Notes under the pieces: model-generated | Told to the model about the DNA's origin: nothing | Databases searched by the model: none | The model's input: only the letters and a program-made list of their open reading frames with translations | From: Delphinapterus leucas | Lineage: Eukaryota; Chordata; Mammalia; Artiodactyla; Monodontidae | Assembly (NCBI RefSeq): GCF_002288925.2 | Contig: NW_022098049.1 | Span: forward strand, 2,753,936-2,817,935 | DNA: 64,000 bases | Direction: 5' to 3' | Shown: piece by piece, positions 1-11,315 of the stretch | Layout: every line of letters begins with the position of its first letter | How positions within the stretch are numbered: the stretch's first letter is position 1 | Program-made: the position numbers and the translations under genes

Positions 1-1339
1 TCCTAGAAGAACTCAGCAGGCACGTAATCAGGGAGAAAGGAGAGCTACCCACCCAGCAGGTCACCCTGAAGCTGGGTGACTGTTTTGAAAGGTTAAAACC
101 AGTAACAGACACTCTGGGTGGGGATGGACACAGGGGAGACATGGGGAAAACAGAATTATTACTGCAGCAAATATGGCCAAAGTCACATGTGAAAGTCCAG
201 GCCAGCCTTGGATGCTAAGACACACTTGTCTCAATTCCAAGAGCAAATATTTTCAATTCTGGCACTGTCACTGATGGGTGAAAAAGCCAATCTTCTGTTT
301 GTTCACAGAATGAAACCCAGGATGTCTGGGAAAGCCTTGATTTGCAAGTATATTGATCTGCACTGTCTTTAGTCATTCTCTATTATTTTCTTAGATTCTC
401 ATGACTGGGAAATAGGACAGGGGTTATGACACCCATTTAAGAGCTGGGATCCTGAAGTACAGAAGAGTGTAGTGCCTTTCCCAAGTTTAGGCAGGTTCTT
501 AGGGCAGATTGGGGATTCAGACCCAGGCCTTCTGCCTCCGTAGTTTAGGAATCTTCCCGGACACTGAGAAACAAGGTGTTGCAAAGCTGGTGGGTCCTTC
601 CAAAGAGCAGAGGGACTTCCGCCTGCCAATATCCCTAGCACAGCAACAGAAGTCCTGCAAACACACGCAGAATCTCAGCCGAGAAGAGGTGCAAGATGCC
701 CCCTGGGTCTTGCCTTTCTCCTGCTCAGCTCCATGGCCATCCCAATAGTAGACCCTACAGTTATCCTCCTTCCACTTAAAACTCTAGCCCAAGCTGGACC
801 AATACGTCCTTATCTTCTTTCCCCAAAGCAGAGCTGAGACAGCCAGACGTTTCTGCAAAGGACAGCTATGAATAGTAACCAGAGAATTGTGACCAACAAT
901 AAAAACAGTATCATTACTCCCACATTTCCAAAGGAGAAGTTTCTGATGCTGAGAGAATTACAGGCTTTCCCCCAGAAAGCCAGAGCCTCCTCCTAGGCAC
1001 CTGGTTTCCAGGGGGTTTGTCTCCAGTTAAGTCATTGGTGCCCAACCACTGATGCGATCAATTTCTGCACCTTTGAAGTGAGAACATTAACCTCTGCCAA
1101 TCTCCTGGGATCCCTGCGAAACTAAACGAAAAGGTATCAGATGAGACACAACTGAGACACCTTCAATACTGATTAAATATCAGGCTGTTTCTTTTAATTG
1201 GTTTGTATTTGTTTTTCACCTTGATCTGTTGCTCTTGGACACAACTCATCATATGGATCAGGGGAAAGTTGTGTCAGAACCCCAACAGACACCTTCCAAA
1301 AGAGGGAGAACTTAATGATGGTTCAAAGGAGAGGCTGAG
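1..1339. other. Intergenic DNA with no supported gene
   Basis: Apart from a diverged MIR fragment at 425-541 I see nothing coding here. The open frames are short and not protein-like. Confidence 0.6.
425..541 (+). repeat. MIR SINE fragment
   Basis: The pattern 'cccatttaagagctggg...gggattcagacccaggccttctgcct' resembles the MIR core and 3' part. It is old and diverged. Confidence 0.45.
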
Positions 1340-1709
1340 GGCTTTCCTGGTGGCACAGCGGTTAAGAATCCGCCTGCCAATGCAGGGGACCTGGGTTCGA
1401 GCCCTGGTCCGGGAAGATCCCGAATGCCGTGGAGCAACTAAGCCCATGCACCACAACTACTGAGCCTGCACTCTAGGGCCCACGAGCCACAGCTACTGAG
1501 CCCACATGCCACAACTACTGAAGCCCACGCGCCTAGAGCCTGTGCTCCACAACAAGAGAAGCCACTGCAATGAGAAGTCCGTGCACTGCAACAAAGAGTC
1601 GTCCCCTCTCACTGCAACTAGAGAAAAGCCCCCGCAGAGCAACAAAGACCCAGTGCAGACAAAAATAAATAAATTATTTTGTAAAATAAATAAAAATAAT
1701 TTTTTTTAA
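1340..1709 (+). mobile_element. CHR-type SINE, long form
   Basis: It starts with the tRNA-like ggctttcctggtggcacag, has a B-box-like gggttcgagccctgg, then the repeated 'cacaactactgagcc' modules, and ends in an A/T-rich aaataaataaa tail. No clear target-site duplication was found. The spurious short reading frames here lie inside the SINE. Confidence 0.9.
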
Positions 1710-2740
1710 AGTGTTTGAGGCAACTTGATGAGCGGTTGGTCCTACGAATCTTTCTCTGTCTACAATCCTCTGTTTAGAAAAATCATCCACGTGGGGGTAA
1801 AAACCTATGACTACGGTTTAATCAACCAACAAGTACCAATTAAACTTCACTATGTGCCAAGCACAGGGACTGTGGGAGATACTTCCAAGACATCTTAGAC
1901 CTTAGGTGTTGTACAGAAGGGCCAAGTTGGAGAGAAAAAAATAACACACATTAAGAACAGACTGCTATAATAAGAAGACAGCATTTCATTACTTGCCACA
2001 TCACAAATCCTGGGCTGCCTTCAGTGACTGGGCCACGCTCATTTGCATATACTCATTGCTGACAAAACACGCACTGCCTGCAGATTAGAATATCAAAAAT
2101 CGCTAGACATTATTCAGAGCCTAATTAGGGGAATACAGACATTAAAGAAATGAAGTAAATCCAATTTTGATCAAAGAGCAAGGCAATGATTAAATAATCT
2201 ATGAAGTTTTTTTTAATTAATATAGTTCTGAGGCAATTCTGAAAGAATCCCCACCGAGTCTTGGGCAACGACAACATCACTACAACAGGGGACTTCATTC
2301 TCAAATGGATTTATCTGAAGAGAGAAATATTCATTTGGATTTATAAATTCTGGGGTGTTAAAAAAAAAAAAGAAAATCGTGCTACTTTATCATTTAATCA
2401 GGGTAATTTTTAACTTAAATACATAAGAAGCTATGTAGAAAACAGACGATGTGTCTGGAATGTATTATTTCTGTATTTGGAAAAAAAGAGGCTGTTAAGA
2501 CACTGGTCAAGTAGTGCTCAAAGTTAGGGAATTTTTTCTAAACTTGGCAAAGATTTCCCTTCCCTTCTGGCTTGTAGCAGTGCCAGCTTCCATGTTGGTG
2601 GAGGGCTTTGGGGACTGGATGAGGTTTATTTTTGTATGTGTTTGATTACAGGAGATTACATTCTGAAGGGTCTAAAACTCAAAGCCAAACCTGCACACCC
2701 CCAGGTACTTAACTGCCTCCCAAGCTCCACTTGAGCCTAT
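1710..2740. other. Intergenic DNA, AT-rich, no feature recognised
   Basis: This is unique-looking AT-rich sequence with short poly(A)/poly(T) runs. No repeat family, exon or regulatory site can be supported. Confidence 0.5.
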
Positions 2741-2744
2741 GCCA

Positions 2745-2900
2745 GAGTTCCTCAATTTGGGCTGCTATTGGAGTCATCTTGAGAGTTTTCAAAACTCCCA
2801 GTGCCCAGCCCACACCTCAGTGCAGTTATATCAGAATCTCTAGAGAGGGACCCAGGCATTAGTATTTGTTTAAAGCTTCCCAGGCAATCCCTGTGTGCAA
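2745..2900 (+). mobile_element. MER5A-like DNA transposon remnant
   Basis: The string 'gagttcctcaatttgg...cagaatctctagagagggacccagg' matches the MER5 (hAT-Charlie MITE) pattern with typical divergence. Confidence 0.6.
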
Positions 2901-3044
2901 GCCAAGTCAAGACCACTGCTGTGTCAATTGTCCCCCTGAGGCCCAGGTTGTACCAGGATGTTGGGCCATCAAAATTCAGCAGCCGCCAGCATCACACCAT
3001 AGCCTGGGGAGTGGTATCCCAGGCTCTGCAGTCCATCCCCAGCG

Positions 3045-3245
3045 TGTGAATCCTGCCTCCATTACAATTCTCGTTATGGGCTGAAAGCCATGGGCAGAAT
3101 GATGAATATTTTTGTGCCTCCTTTTCCTCATCTGTAAAATGCGGATTAAACCTTCTTTGGGATCATCGTGAGAATTAATAATGTAATGTGTGTAAGGCAC
3201 TGAGCGTACCGTCTGGCGCATAGTGAGCCCTGAAATAGTCATGAT
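3045..3245 (+). repeat. MIR SINE
   Basis: Contains 'cctcatctgtaaaatg', 'gagaattaataatgtaatgtgtgtaaggcactgag' and 'catagtgagcc', the characteristic MIR 3' half. Confidence 0.65.
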
Positions 3246-4040
3246 TTCTGAAATCTCACTAACCCACGCTGAGTTAAGAGGAGAAGAGAATACAAGACGA
3301 ACAGTGCTTGGTGATCAGGGAGGAATTTGCTATCATCTATCTTTCTTCTCTCTTCCCTCCAATAAACCTTCCCCTCAGCGTTTGGGGTGGAGCACGAAAA
3401 GCTTATATAACTTCCCTGGCTGCAAACTGGCCTTTTACAGACAGCCCCAGAGAGCAGAGGGCAGCGTCTCTGGGTGGTGGAGAGGGAGTAGCTAGCTGCC
3501 CTGGGAGACATGCCCAGAGTCCTGGACTTCTTAGATTTTATGAGTCTCCAGTGGGGAGGACATCAGACTCTGGACCCAGGAGATTTTCTGGACCTGAGGG
3601 GCTATGAGGAAGGAGATGGTTTCTCTGTCTTCCCACCCTTACGTGTGCAGAAGTTACCACTAGCAGAATTCAAATGACAGAAAGGACAGATACTCATGAC
3701 CCCAGCTTCCTCTGTTCTGAGAAGCATAGACTCTGAATCACAGTAAAAGCTCTGTGATTCAGATTTTATATTGAGATAAGACAGGTCACACTAAAGCAAT
3801 AATCTTTAGGTTGTAACAGAAGTCACTTCTTTTTGAACACATATTGTGACTCCAGCTACCAGCTAACAAATCGTAGTTCACTGAAAAGCTGGTTTTACTG
3901 GAAGAGGGTCGATTCGGCATCCCTGACGCATGCCAGATGTTTGGCATGCATTAGCTCATCCTGTTAGACTGAAGCTCGTGGAAAAGAACCGTGGTATAAA
4001 CTCGGCTGGCAAATGCTGGATTCGGAGACTAGATTTTCCT
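3246..4040. other. Intergenic DNA, no feature recognised
   Basis: Short overlapping open frames occur on both strands around 3223-3607 but show no family signature. No splice-framed exon can be supported. Confidence 0.5.
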
Positions 4041-4042
4041 GC

Positions 4043-4226
4043 AGCTCTCAGCACACATCACAATCACCCAGACGGCTTGTAAAGAGATTGTGAGGCCTCA
4101 GCTCCCCCCACCCCCCACAGTTTCTAATTTGGGAGGTCTGGGATAATGCCCAAGAGTTTGCATTTCTAACAAGTTCCCAGGTGAATCTGATGCTTCTGGC
4201 CCAGGGGCCACAGTTTGAGAACACCT
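4043..4226 (+). mobile_element. MER5A DNA transposon remnant
   Basis: Carries 'catcacaatcacccag', 'tttgcatttctaacaagttcccagg' and the terminal 'cacagtttgagaacacctg', matching the MER5A layout. Confidence 0.75.
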
Positions 4227-4284
4227 GCCTTATGGCCACAGCATCAATTACATAAACCTCAGCCCTAAAGAATAGGGGAGGAGT

Positions 4285-4809
4285 ACTCTGATGTACTCTG
4301 ATGCTTTTGCAAAAATGTTCCTGTAAAATGGTTTCACCTTCAAGGAATTCATGGAAAAGGCTCTGACAAGTACAGGTTTCTGGTAACTGACTATACTGCT
4401 GAACTGAATGAATAAGCATTTTCAGAACTCTAATGGAAAACTCATGAACTCATAAAAGAGCTAACAAAAGATCAAGATGAAAAAAAATTAATTACACGGG
4501 ACTGAGTGAACTGATGACGACGATTATAATTTTTGTGACTTTCTGTTTGAATAGTAATAAAAAAAAAATCCCACAAGGACTCAGAGGCAAAAAATATACG
4601 AGTCAATTTTCACTGCAAAGTAAAGGAGCTGCTACAGTGGAGGATTCCTGGACTGAATGTCAATATTATGACCTAGTTTGAGTGTGTTTCGTGTTTGGTA
4701 ATTGCAATCATTGCTGCTTTTGTTGTGGTCATACGTTTACAATGCTTGGTGTCAGTTTATTTATCTCTTGTAAAAATAAAATACAGTGTGTGTGTGTGTG
4801 AAAAAAAAA
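4285..4809 (+). pseudogene. Retroposed poly(A)-tailed sequence of unknown source
   Basis: A 525-bp insertion is bracketed by perfect 18-bp direct repeats (aaagaataggggaggagt) at 4267-4284 and 4810-4827. It ends with an AATAAA signal near 4776, a TG run and an A run directly before the second repeat. These are the hallmarks of L1-driven retroposition of an RNA. The body is not an L1 3' end or a CHR SINE. One frame gives a stretch beginning NVPVKWFHLQGIHGKG and ending TAELNE before a stop (about 4315-4411), which may be a coding remnant, but I do not recognise the parent. It could also be a less common repeat family. The first bases contain a 10-bp tandem repeat (actctgatgt). Confidence 0.65.
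4784..4800. repeat. (TG)n short microsatellite
   Basis: An uninterrupted TG run next to the poly(A) tail of the retroposed insertion. Confidence 0.8.
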
Positions 4810-5527
4810 AAAGAATAGGGGAGGAGTCCGTAAGAATAACTCTCAAAGAGGTTGTTGGGTTTCTCTACCCACCCACATATGTGTGATGCCATTATTTGCT
4901 GAGAAGATGCATTCTTCAGAGATGGCAGAAAGTTTCTGCTTGGCCCAGATCCAAGCATGCTCTCCATAACAACAGAGAATGGAGGACCAAGGCTTCACTG
5001 GCCTCCCAGATTTGATGACTTAGTTCCCTATGGGCCTCTCCTTGGGCCAGGTAAAAAAAAAGTCAAGGAAAAGGAGAATAAACCAGCCCTGCAATGCAGA
5101 CACAGCACCCTTAACTCGACCTCTTCGGGAGACCTTGGCAACCGCCGAAGCTTGATTGCAATTTGTGGCCATTAACACAAGCTGGGTCTCAGGTGACCTC
5201 AGAAAGCCCTTTCTCTGATGTTTGTCTGGTTTCCTAGCAGCCTCAACATTGAAGGAGCAGAGGTGAAAACAAGTTTCTAAGAGATCACCCCCTGCTGTCT
5301 GCCCCCAGCAGGCACTGGAAGCGATATCCGCAGAATTAGAAGAGTTTTGGCTGCCAGCATGAATACGGTCTTTGAACTCAATCCACAGGTGAAACGGAAA
5401 ACCACAGGCTGATTACTGCAGTTCTCCCTCACAACTGAAGCTTCACAAAAGCACAACTGCAAACGAGGCAGTGTAGCTGGGAGCTGCTGGCAGACAGACC
5501 AGCTCGTGGGCAATGAGCTGAAATAGA

Positions 5528-5812
5528 GGGAAGGGTGAGCTGTGACAAAGCGAGAGAGAGGCATGGACATACATACACTACCAAACGTAAAATAGATAGC
5601 TAGTGGGAAGCAGCCGCATAGCGCAGGGAGATCAGCTCGGTGCTTTGTGACCACCTAGAGGGGTGGGAGGGAGGGAGACGCAAGAGGGAAGAGATATGGG
5701 AACATATGTATATATATAACTGATTCACTTTGTTATACAGCAGAAACTAACACACCATTGTAAAGCAATTATACCCCAATAAAGATGTTAAAAAACAAAA
5801 ACAACAGTGTTT
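5528..5812 (+). mobile_element. L1 3' end, 5'-truncated
   Basis: Contains the whale/artiodactyl L1 3' UTR landmarks 'aaaatagatagctagtggg', 'cagccgcatagcgcaggg', 'ctttgtgaccacctagagggg' and the terminal 'ccccaataaagatgtt'. The same segment recurs at 63130-63390. Confidence 0.85.
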
Positions 5813-5984
5813 GAAAGCTTAGGGCTTTGAGAAATATATGTCATGGCATTTTTTAGAAGACAATATTGTAAAGTAATTGTCACCTACCCAATAGCATGAA
5901 ATGGACCAAAATGGTAAGAAATGCTATCCCAGTGAGATTTTAGTCTGTTAGAAGATGTTGGAAATTGTGACTTTGGAGAGAAAG

Positions 5985-6062
5985 TGAGAGTATGGGCTTT
6001 GGAGTCAGCCCTGTGTTCAAGTCCCAGCTCTGCCATTTATCAGCAGAGTGACTTTGGGCATA
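5985..6062 (+). repeat. MIR SINE fragment
   Basis: The string 'gggctttggagtcagccctgtgttcaagtcccagctctgcc' matches the MIR 5' core. Confidence 0.5.
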
Positions 6063-6084
6063 TGGCCTAATTCCCACATCCAAA

Positions 6085-6283
6085 CCATCAGCAAGCCCTC
6101 TCGGCTCCGCCACCAAAAGATGTCCTAAATCTGGCCGCTTCTCCCATCTCCATTGCTATCCACTACAGGCAAGCCCCCATTATCTCTAGTCTAGATTACT
6201 GCAATAACCTGCTAACCAGTTTCTCTGCTTCTATAGTTGTCACCCAACAGTTCATTCTCCACTCAACAGCCAGGGTGAGCTGA
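6085..6283 (+). mobile_element. L2 LINE fragment, left part
   Basis: Resembles the L2 3' region ('ggattactgcaataacctgctaaccagt', 'cattctccactcaacagccag'). It appears to be split from the L2 piece at 7136-7645 by later L1 and MER20 insertions. Confidence 0.5.
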
Positions 6284-6920
6284 TCTTTTTTTTAAATTGT
6301 GGTAAAACATGCATAGCAAAATTTTCCATCTTAGCCACTTTTAAATAGTGTTAAGTATATTCACATGGTTGAGCAATCAATCTCTAGAACATTTTCGTCT
6401 TGCAAAACTATAACTCTGTGCCCATTAAACAACTCTCCACTTCCTACCCACTCCCAGCCCCTAGCAACCACCATTCTACTTTCTGTTCCTATGAGTTTAA
6501 TTGCACTAAGTACCTCATATAAATGGAATCATTACAGTATTTGTCTTCTTGTAACTGGCTTATTTCACAGAGCATAATTACTCAAGGTCCATCCATGTTG
6601 TAGCATGTGTCAATATATTCTTCCTTTTTAAGGCTGAATAATATTCCATTGTATGTATAGACCACATTTAGTTTATCTATTCATCTGTCAATGGACATTT
6701 GTGTTGCTTCGACCTCTCGACTATGAGATTAATGCTGCTATAACTGTGGGTGTATGAATATCTCTTTGAGATCCTGTTTTCAATTCTTTTGAATAAATAC
6801 CCAGAAGTGGTAATGCTGGCTCATATGGTAATAATATTTTTAATGTTTTGAGGAACTGCTACACTGTTTTCCACAATGGCTGCACCATTTCACATTCCCA
6901 ACAACAGTGCAAAATGATCG
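6284..6920 (-). mobile_element. L1M LINE fragment, antisense
   Basis: Reads as reverse-complement L1 3' UTR and ORF2 end, e.g. 'aataatattccattgtatg', 'atggacatttgtgttgcttc', 'tttccacaatggctgcacc'. Confidence 0.85.
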
Positions 6921-6934
6921 TTTAAAAACCTCAG

Positions 6935-7135
6935 CACTGCTGACATTTTGGGCTGAATAACAATTTGTTACGTGTGGGGAGTCGGGTTTCTGTCTTGTGT
7001 GATGTAGGATGTTAAGCAGCTTCCCTGGCCTCTACCCACTAGATGCCAGTAACACCCAACCCCATCCCCAATTGTGACAACCAAAATGTCTCCAGACATT
7101 GCCGAATGTTTCCTGGTTGAGAACCACTGAATTAG
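6935..7135 (-). mobile_element. MER20 DNA transposon remnant
   Basis: Contains 'gatgttaagcagcttccctggcctctacccactagatgcc', 'caaaatgtctccagacattgcc' and terminal 'ggttgagaaccactg', matching MER20 in reverse. Confidence 0.8.
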
Positions 7136-7645
7136 ATCCTGGCTCTCCTCAGCTTAAACCTCTCTGAAGCCTTCCCATTGTACTTAGGATAAAATCCAAA
7201 CTGTCCCCAGCAAAGCTCCCAAGACCTGCCCTACCCACTTCTTTGACCTTATCTCCTCCCATCTCCCAGGTGCTCACTGGGCCTTCTCTTTGGTCCCTTG
7301 GCACGACAGGATTATTCCTGACTCAGGGTCTTTGCATTTACTCTTCCCATTGCCTGGTGTCCCAGGTCTCTGCCATTCACATCTGCCTTCATGTGTCACC
7401 TCCTCAGGGACGTGTTCCTTGACCACCCAATTCAATAATCCAAAAGGCATGCTAAAAATAACAGGTATTCATGATCCCAGACAAATGAGGAACTTTTGGT
7501 AGCCCTAATTATCCATCTCCTAGACTAGGACATGAGCTCCGTGAGAGCAGGGACTTGGTCTGTTTCGTTCAGCATGTGTCCCCAGCACCTACAACAGTAC
7601 CTGACACACAGTATATGTTCAGTAAACATTGCTGAATGAATGTCA
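7136..7645 (+). mobile_element. L2 LINE 3' end
   Basis: Carries 'gataaaatccaaactgtccccagc', 'gggtctttgcatttactcttccc' and the 3' landmark 'gagctccgtgagagcaggg' with 'cagtaaacattgctgaatgaatg'. The last 150 bp are the classic L2 terminus. Confidence 0.75.
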
Positions 7646-7861
7646 AAACTTTCTGACCTCAGTAACTTCAACTATGAAAATGGGCATGATAACTATGACA
7701 GCCTAGAGACTATTATAAGGAATAAGTATCACAAATGTGCTATCAGATCCTCAGTAAAATGCTTATTTCCTTCTTGCTATTTCCATAGAAAAGTAAAGTT
7801 TTAGAACTAAAGGGATCTTAATCCTCGAAAGTGGAATCCCAGAACTGGAGGTGATGGTCTA

Positions 7862-7985
7862 ATGCAGTGTTTCTCAATCCTGGATGAACAGGAGAATAAC
7901 CCGGAGCATGTTTATAAAACACCAATGCCCAGGCCCCATTCAAACCAAGTGCAATGAATGGTCTAGAGGTAAGGCTCAGGCAGGT
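7862..7985 (+). mobile_element. MER5A fragment
   Basis: The string 'gcagtgtttctcaatcctgg...caatgcccaggccccattc' matches the 5' part of MER5A. It is cut at the start of the next L1. Confidence 0.55.
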
Positions 7986-8500
7986 GAGATATCACCTCAT
8001 GCCTGTTAGAATGGCTATTATCAAAAAGATGAGATAACAAATGCTGGCATGGATGTGGAGAAAACAGCACCCTTGTGCGCTGATTGTGGGAATGTTAGTT
8101 GGTACAATCTCTATGGAAAACAGTACGGAGGATCCTCAAAAAGTTGAAAAGAGAACTACCAGATGATCCAGCAATTCCACTTCTGGGAATATATTCAGAA
8201 GTAATGAAAGCACTAACTCAAAAAGATATCTGCACCCCCATAGCACTATTATTTACAATAGGTAAGACATGGAAACTTAAACGGATGCCCATAAATGGAT
8301 GAATGGATAAAGATGTTATATATATATTATATATAATTATATAAATTATATTATATACATTATATAATATTATATAAAAATATAATATATTATATTTATA
8401 TATTATATAAATTATATATAATTATTATATATGTTATATAATATATAAACATATGTTATATATAAATATATATTATATGTATTTATATTTATATATATAG

Positions 8501-8534
<34 letters not shown>

Positions 8535-9086
8535 ATGGAATATTAATCAGCCATTTACAAAAAACCAAGGAAATCATACCATTTGAGGCAACATGAATGG
8601 ACCCTGAAGGCAGTATGCTGAGTGAAATAAGTCAGACAGAGACAGAAAAATGTCTCACTAATGATCTCACTAATATGTGGAATTTAAAAAACAAACGAAC
8701 GCATAGAAAAAGAGATCAGACTTGTGGTTACCAGAGGCAGAAGGTGGAGGGAGGGAGAATTGGAGGAAGGTGATCAAGAGCTACAAGCTTCCAGTTATAA
8801 GATAAGTAAGTACTAGGGATGCAGTGTACAACATGACGACTACAAAGGAAAGTTATTAAGAAGGTAAATCCTAAGAGTCCCCATCACACGGAGATATTTT
8901 TTCCATTTTTTTCTTTTCTTCTTTCTTTTCTTTTTATTGTATCTATATGAGAAGATGCATGTTAACTGAACCTTTTGTGATAATCGTTTCACAATAGATG
9001 TAAATTAAACCATCATGTTGTATGCCTTAAACTTATAAATGATATATGTCAATTATTTCTCAATAAAACTGGGGGGGAAAAAAAAG
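7986..9086 (+). mobile_element. L1M LINE 3' end with AT-rich expansion
   Basis: Degraded ORF2 end (atcacctcatgcctgttagaatgg, ggaaaacagtacggagg, agcaattccacttctggg) and 3' UTR up to 'caataaaactggggggg'. A simple AT repeat has expanded inside at 8315-8534 and breaks the element. Confidence 0.85.
8315..8534. repeat. AT-rich low-complexity expansion ending in (CA)n
   Basis: About 220 bp almost entirely of TATA/TTATAT units, finishing with TA and CA dinucleotides. The sequence is strongly self-complementary. Confidence 0.95.
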
Positions 9087-9099
9087 AAATAAAAATCTT

Positions 9100-9298
9100 A
9101 AAATATATATATTTATTTATTTTTATTTTGGCTGCCCTGGGTCTTAGATGCAGCACGCGGGATCTTTTTTAGTTGTGGCACACAGGCTCATAGTTGTGGC
9201 ATGCATACGGGATCTAGTTCCCCAACCAAGGATCGAACCCGGGCCCCCTGCATTGGAAGCATGGAGTCTTATTCACTGGACCACCAGGGAAGCCCCCC
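9100..9298 (-). mobile_element. CHR-type SINE, short form, antisense
   Basis: Reverse-complement SINE: 'tttggctgccctgggtc', 'gatcgaacccgggccccctgcattgg', 'ggaccaccagggaagcc'. Flanking copies of aaataaaaatctt (about 9087-9099 and 9299-9311) look like target-site duplications. It inserted into the end of the older L1. Confidence 0.88.
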
Positions 9299-9331
9299 AA
9301 AATAAAAATCTTTAATTAAAAAAGAATAACA

Positions 9332-9702
9332 GTGCTTCTCTGGTGGCACAGTGGTTAAGAACCCACCTGCCACTGCGGGGGACACAGGTTTGAGCCTTGG
9401 TCCAGAAAGATCCCACATGCCGCGGAGCAACTAAGCCCGTGCGCCACAACTACTGAGCCTGTACCCTACAGCTCATGAGCCACAACTACTGAGCCCACGT
9501 GCCACAACTATTGAAGCCTGCGTGCCTAGAGCCCATGCTCCACAGCAAGAGAAGCCACCACAATGAGAGGCCTGCACACCGCAATGAAGAGTAGCCCTCA
9601 CTCACCGCAACTAGAGAAAAACCCATGCGCAGCAACGAAGACCCAACGCAGCCAAAAATTAATAAAATAAAATAAATAAATTTATTTAAAAACATAAGAA
9701 GA
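9332..9702 (+). mobile_element. CHR-type SINE, long form
   Basis: Starts 'gcttctctggtggcacagtgg', repeats 'caactactgagcc' and 'gagaagccacc' modules, and ends with an aataaaataaataaa tail. Confidence 0.9.
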
Positions 9703-10470
9703 AGAAAAAGGACACCTGCCCATGGTTACACACCCTACATGGCAGAAACTGCACTGGACCCCAGGTCTCCTGGCTCCTAGTTGGTCCCCTGTCCACTCTA
9801 TCAAATGGCTTCTTGCCAGCAGGTGTAGCTTTCTAGGCTTGGAAAGATCCTGAGGACGTTCTATGAGAGGACCTGGTCTTGCTTATGAGCCCCAGTCCTC
9901 TGCAGGATCAATGAGCCAAGTTCAAAGCCAGGTTAAGTTCCTTATTGGATCACTGTGATCATCATGCCCACCTCCAGGCAGTCAGCATGGGTGCTGTGAT
10001 GTGCAGTCTCCACTTGTCCCTCCAGATTCACTCTCCACCCTCAAAACCTCCTCAATGCCCAAGGAGGCTAAACTTTAAAGGTTGAGTCAGCCAGGTTCCT
10101 CTGGCTCCTAATTCAGTCCAGCTAGTGGATGGAACCAGCGGGGGATCAGATGACAAGAGGAGAGTCTGAAAATGAAGCTAACCTCACTGGACTGGGTGAA
10201 GATGACCTGAACAGATGAATCCAACACCGCTAGTGGACTATTTCACATAGTACATAATAAATATCCTTCCTTTCTGCCATACAACAAGCTATGGGCAAAA
10301 ATCTGTCCAGTGTTTGGGGGAGGAAAGGAAGATTAGCCTATGTTTATAGCAAAGGATTGACACAAAAGAATCATTTAGTTAAGCAGAACAAAAAAATCCC
10401 ACGAAAATAAAAAACAGCCCTGTTCTCGATTCCCTGTTTGTTTTTCTTGTTCATTAAACATTTCTTCTCA
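9703..10470. other. Intergenic DNA, no feature recognised
   Basis: No gene or confident repeat. The first 130 bp ('gttacacaccctacatggcagaaactgcactgg...ccaggtctcctggctcc') could be a decayed MIR. Confidence 0.4.
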
Positions 10471-10474
10471 CCCA

Positions 10475-11315
10475 CTCACAAAATGGGCAGAAGACCTAAA
10501 TAGACATTTCTCCAAAGAAGACATACCGATGGCCAAGAAGCACATGAACAGCTGCTCAACATCACTAATTATTAGAGAAATGCAAATCAAAACTACAATG
10601 AGGTATCACCTCACACCAGTCAGAACGGGCATCATCAGAAAATCTACAAACAGCAAATGCTGGAGAGGGTGTGGAGAAAAGGGAACCCTCTTGCATTGTT
10701 GGTGGGAATGTAAATTGATACAGCCACTATGGAGAACAGTATGGAGGTTCCTTAAAAAACTTAAAATAGAATTACCGTGACCCAGCAATCCCACTACTGG
10801 GCACATACCCAGAAAAAACCATGATTCAAAAAGACACATGCACCCCAATGTTCATTGCAGCACTATTCACAATAGCCAGGCCATGGAAGTAACCTAAATG
10901 CCCATCGACAGATGAATGGATAAAGATGTGGTACATATATACAATGGAATATTACTCCGCCATAAAAAGGAACGAAATTGGGTCATTTGTAGAGACATGG
11001 ATGGACACAGAGACTGTCATACAGAGTGAAGTAAGAAAGAGAAAAACAAATACCGTATATTAATGCTTATATGTGGAATTTAGAAAAATGGTACAGATGA
11101 GCCGGTTTGCAAGGCAGAAATAGAGACACAGATGTAGAGAACAAATGTATGGACACCAAGAGGGGTAAAGCGGGGGTGGGGGAGTGGGGGGTGGGGTGGG
11201 CTGAACTGGGAGATTGGGGTTGACATGTATACACTGATGTGTATAAAATAGATAGCTAATAAGAAACTGCTGTATAAAAAATTAATTAATTAAATTAATT
11301 TTTTTAAAAAACAAC
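10475..11315 (+). mobile_element. L1 LINE 3' end (ORF2 C-terminus and 3' UTR)
   Basis: Strong L1 signatures: 'gggcagaagacctaaatagacatttctcc', 'caaatgctggagagggtgtgg', 'ttcattgcagcactattcacaatagcc', 'gtacatatatacaatggaatattactc'. The 3' UTR has a G-rich block at 11172-11200 and an AATTAATT tail. The 83-codon frame at 10529-10780 is the intact remnant of ORF2 coding. Confidence 0.95.
11172..11200 (+). other. G-rich block in L1 3' UTR, quadruplex candidate
   Basis: Four or more runs of four to six G separated by one to three bases. Such blocks are known in L1 3' UTRs. Folding here is inferred. Confidence 0.6.

Noticed and set aside
1380..1410. tRNA-like sequence with a B-box motif
   Set aside because: This is the tRNA-derived head of a SINE. 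No cloverleaf for a functional tRNA can be formed, and the same holds for the other SINE copies.
4048..4419. 123-codon minus-strand open frame
   Set aside because: It overlaps MER5A and the retroposed insertion in antisense and has no recognisable domain.
5277..5654. 125-codon minus-strand frame
   Set aside because: It overlaps the L1 3' UTR in antisense and the remainder has no known features.
10529..10780. 83-codon frame resembling L1 ORF2 C-terminus
   Set aside because: It is a real L1 remnant but a broken piece of the 10475-11315 element, not an independent gene.
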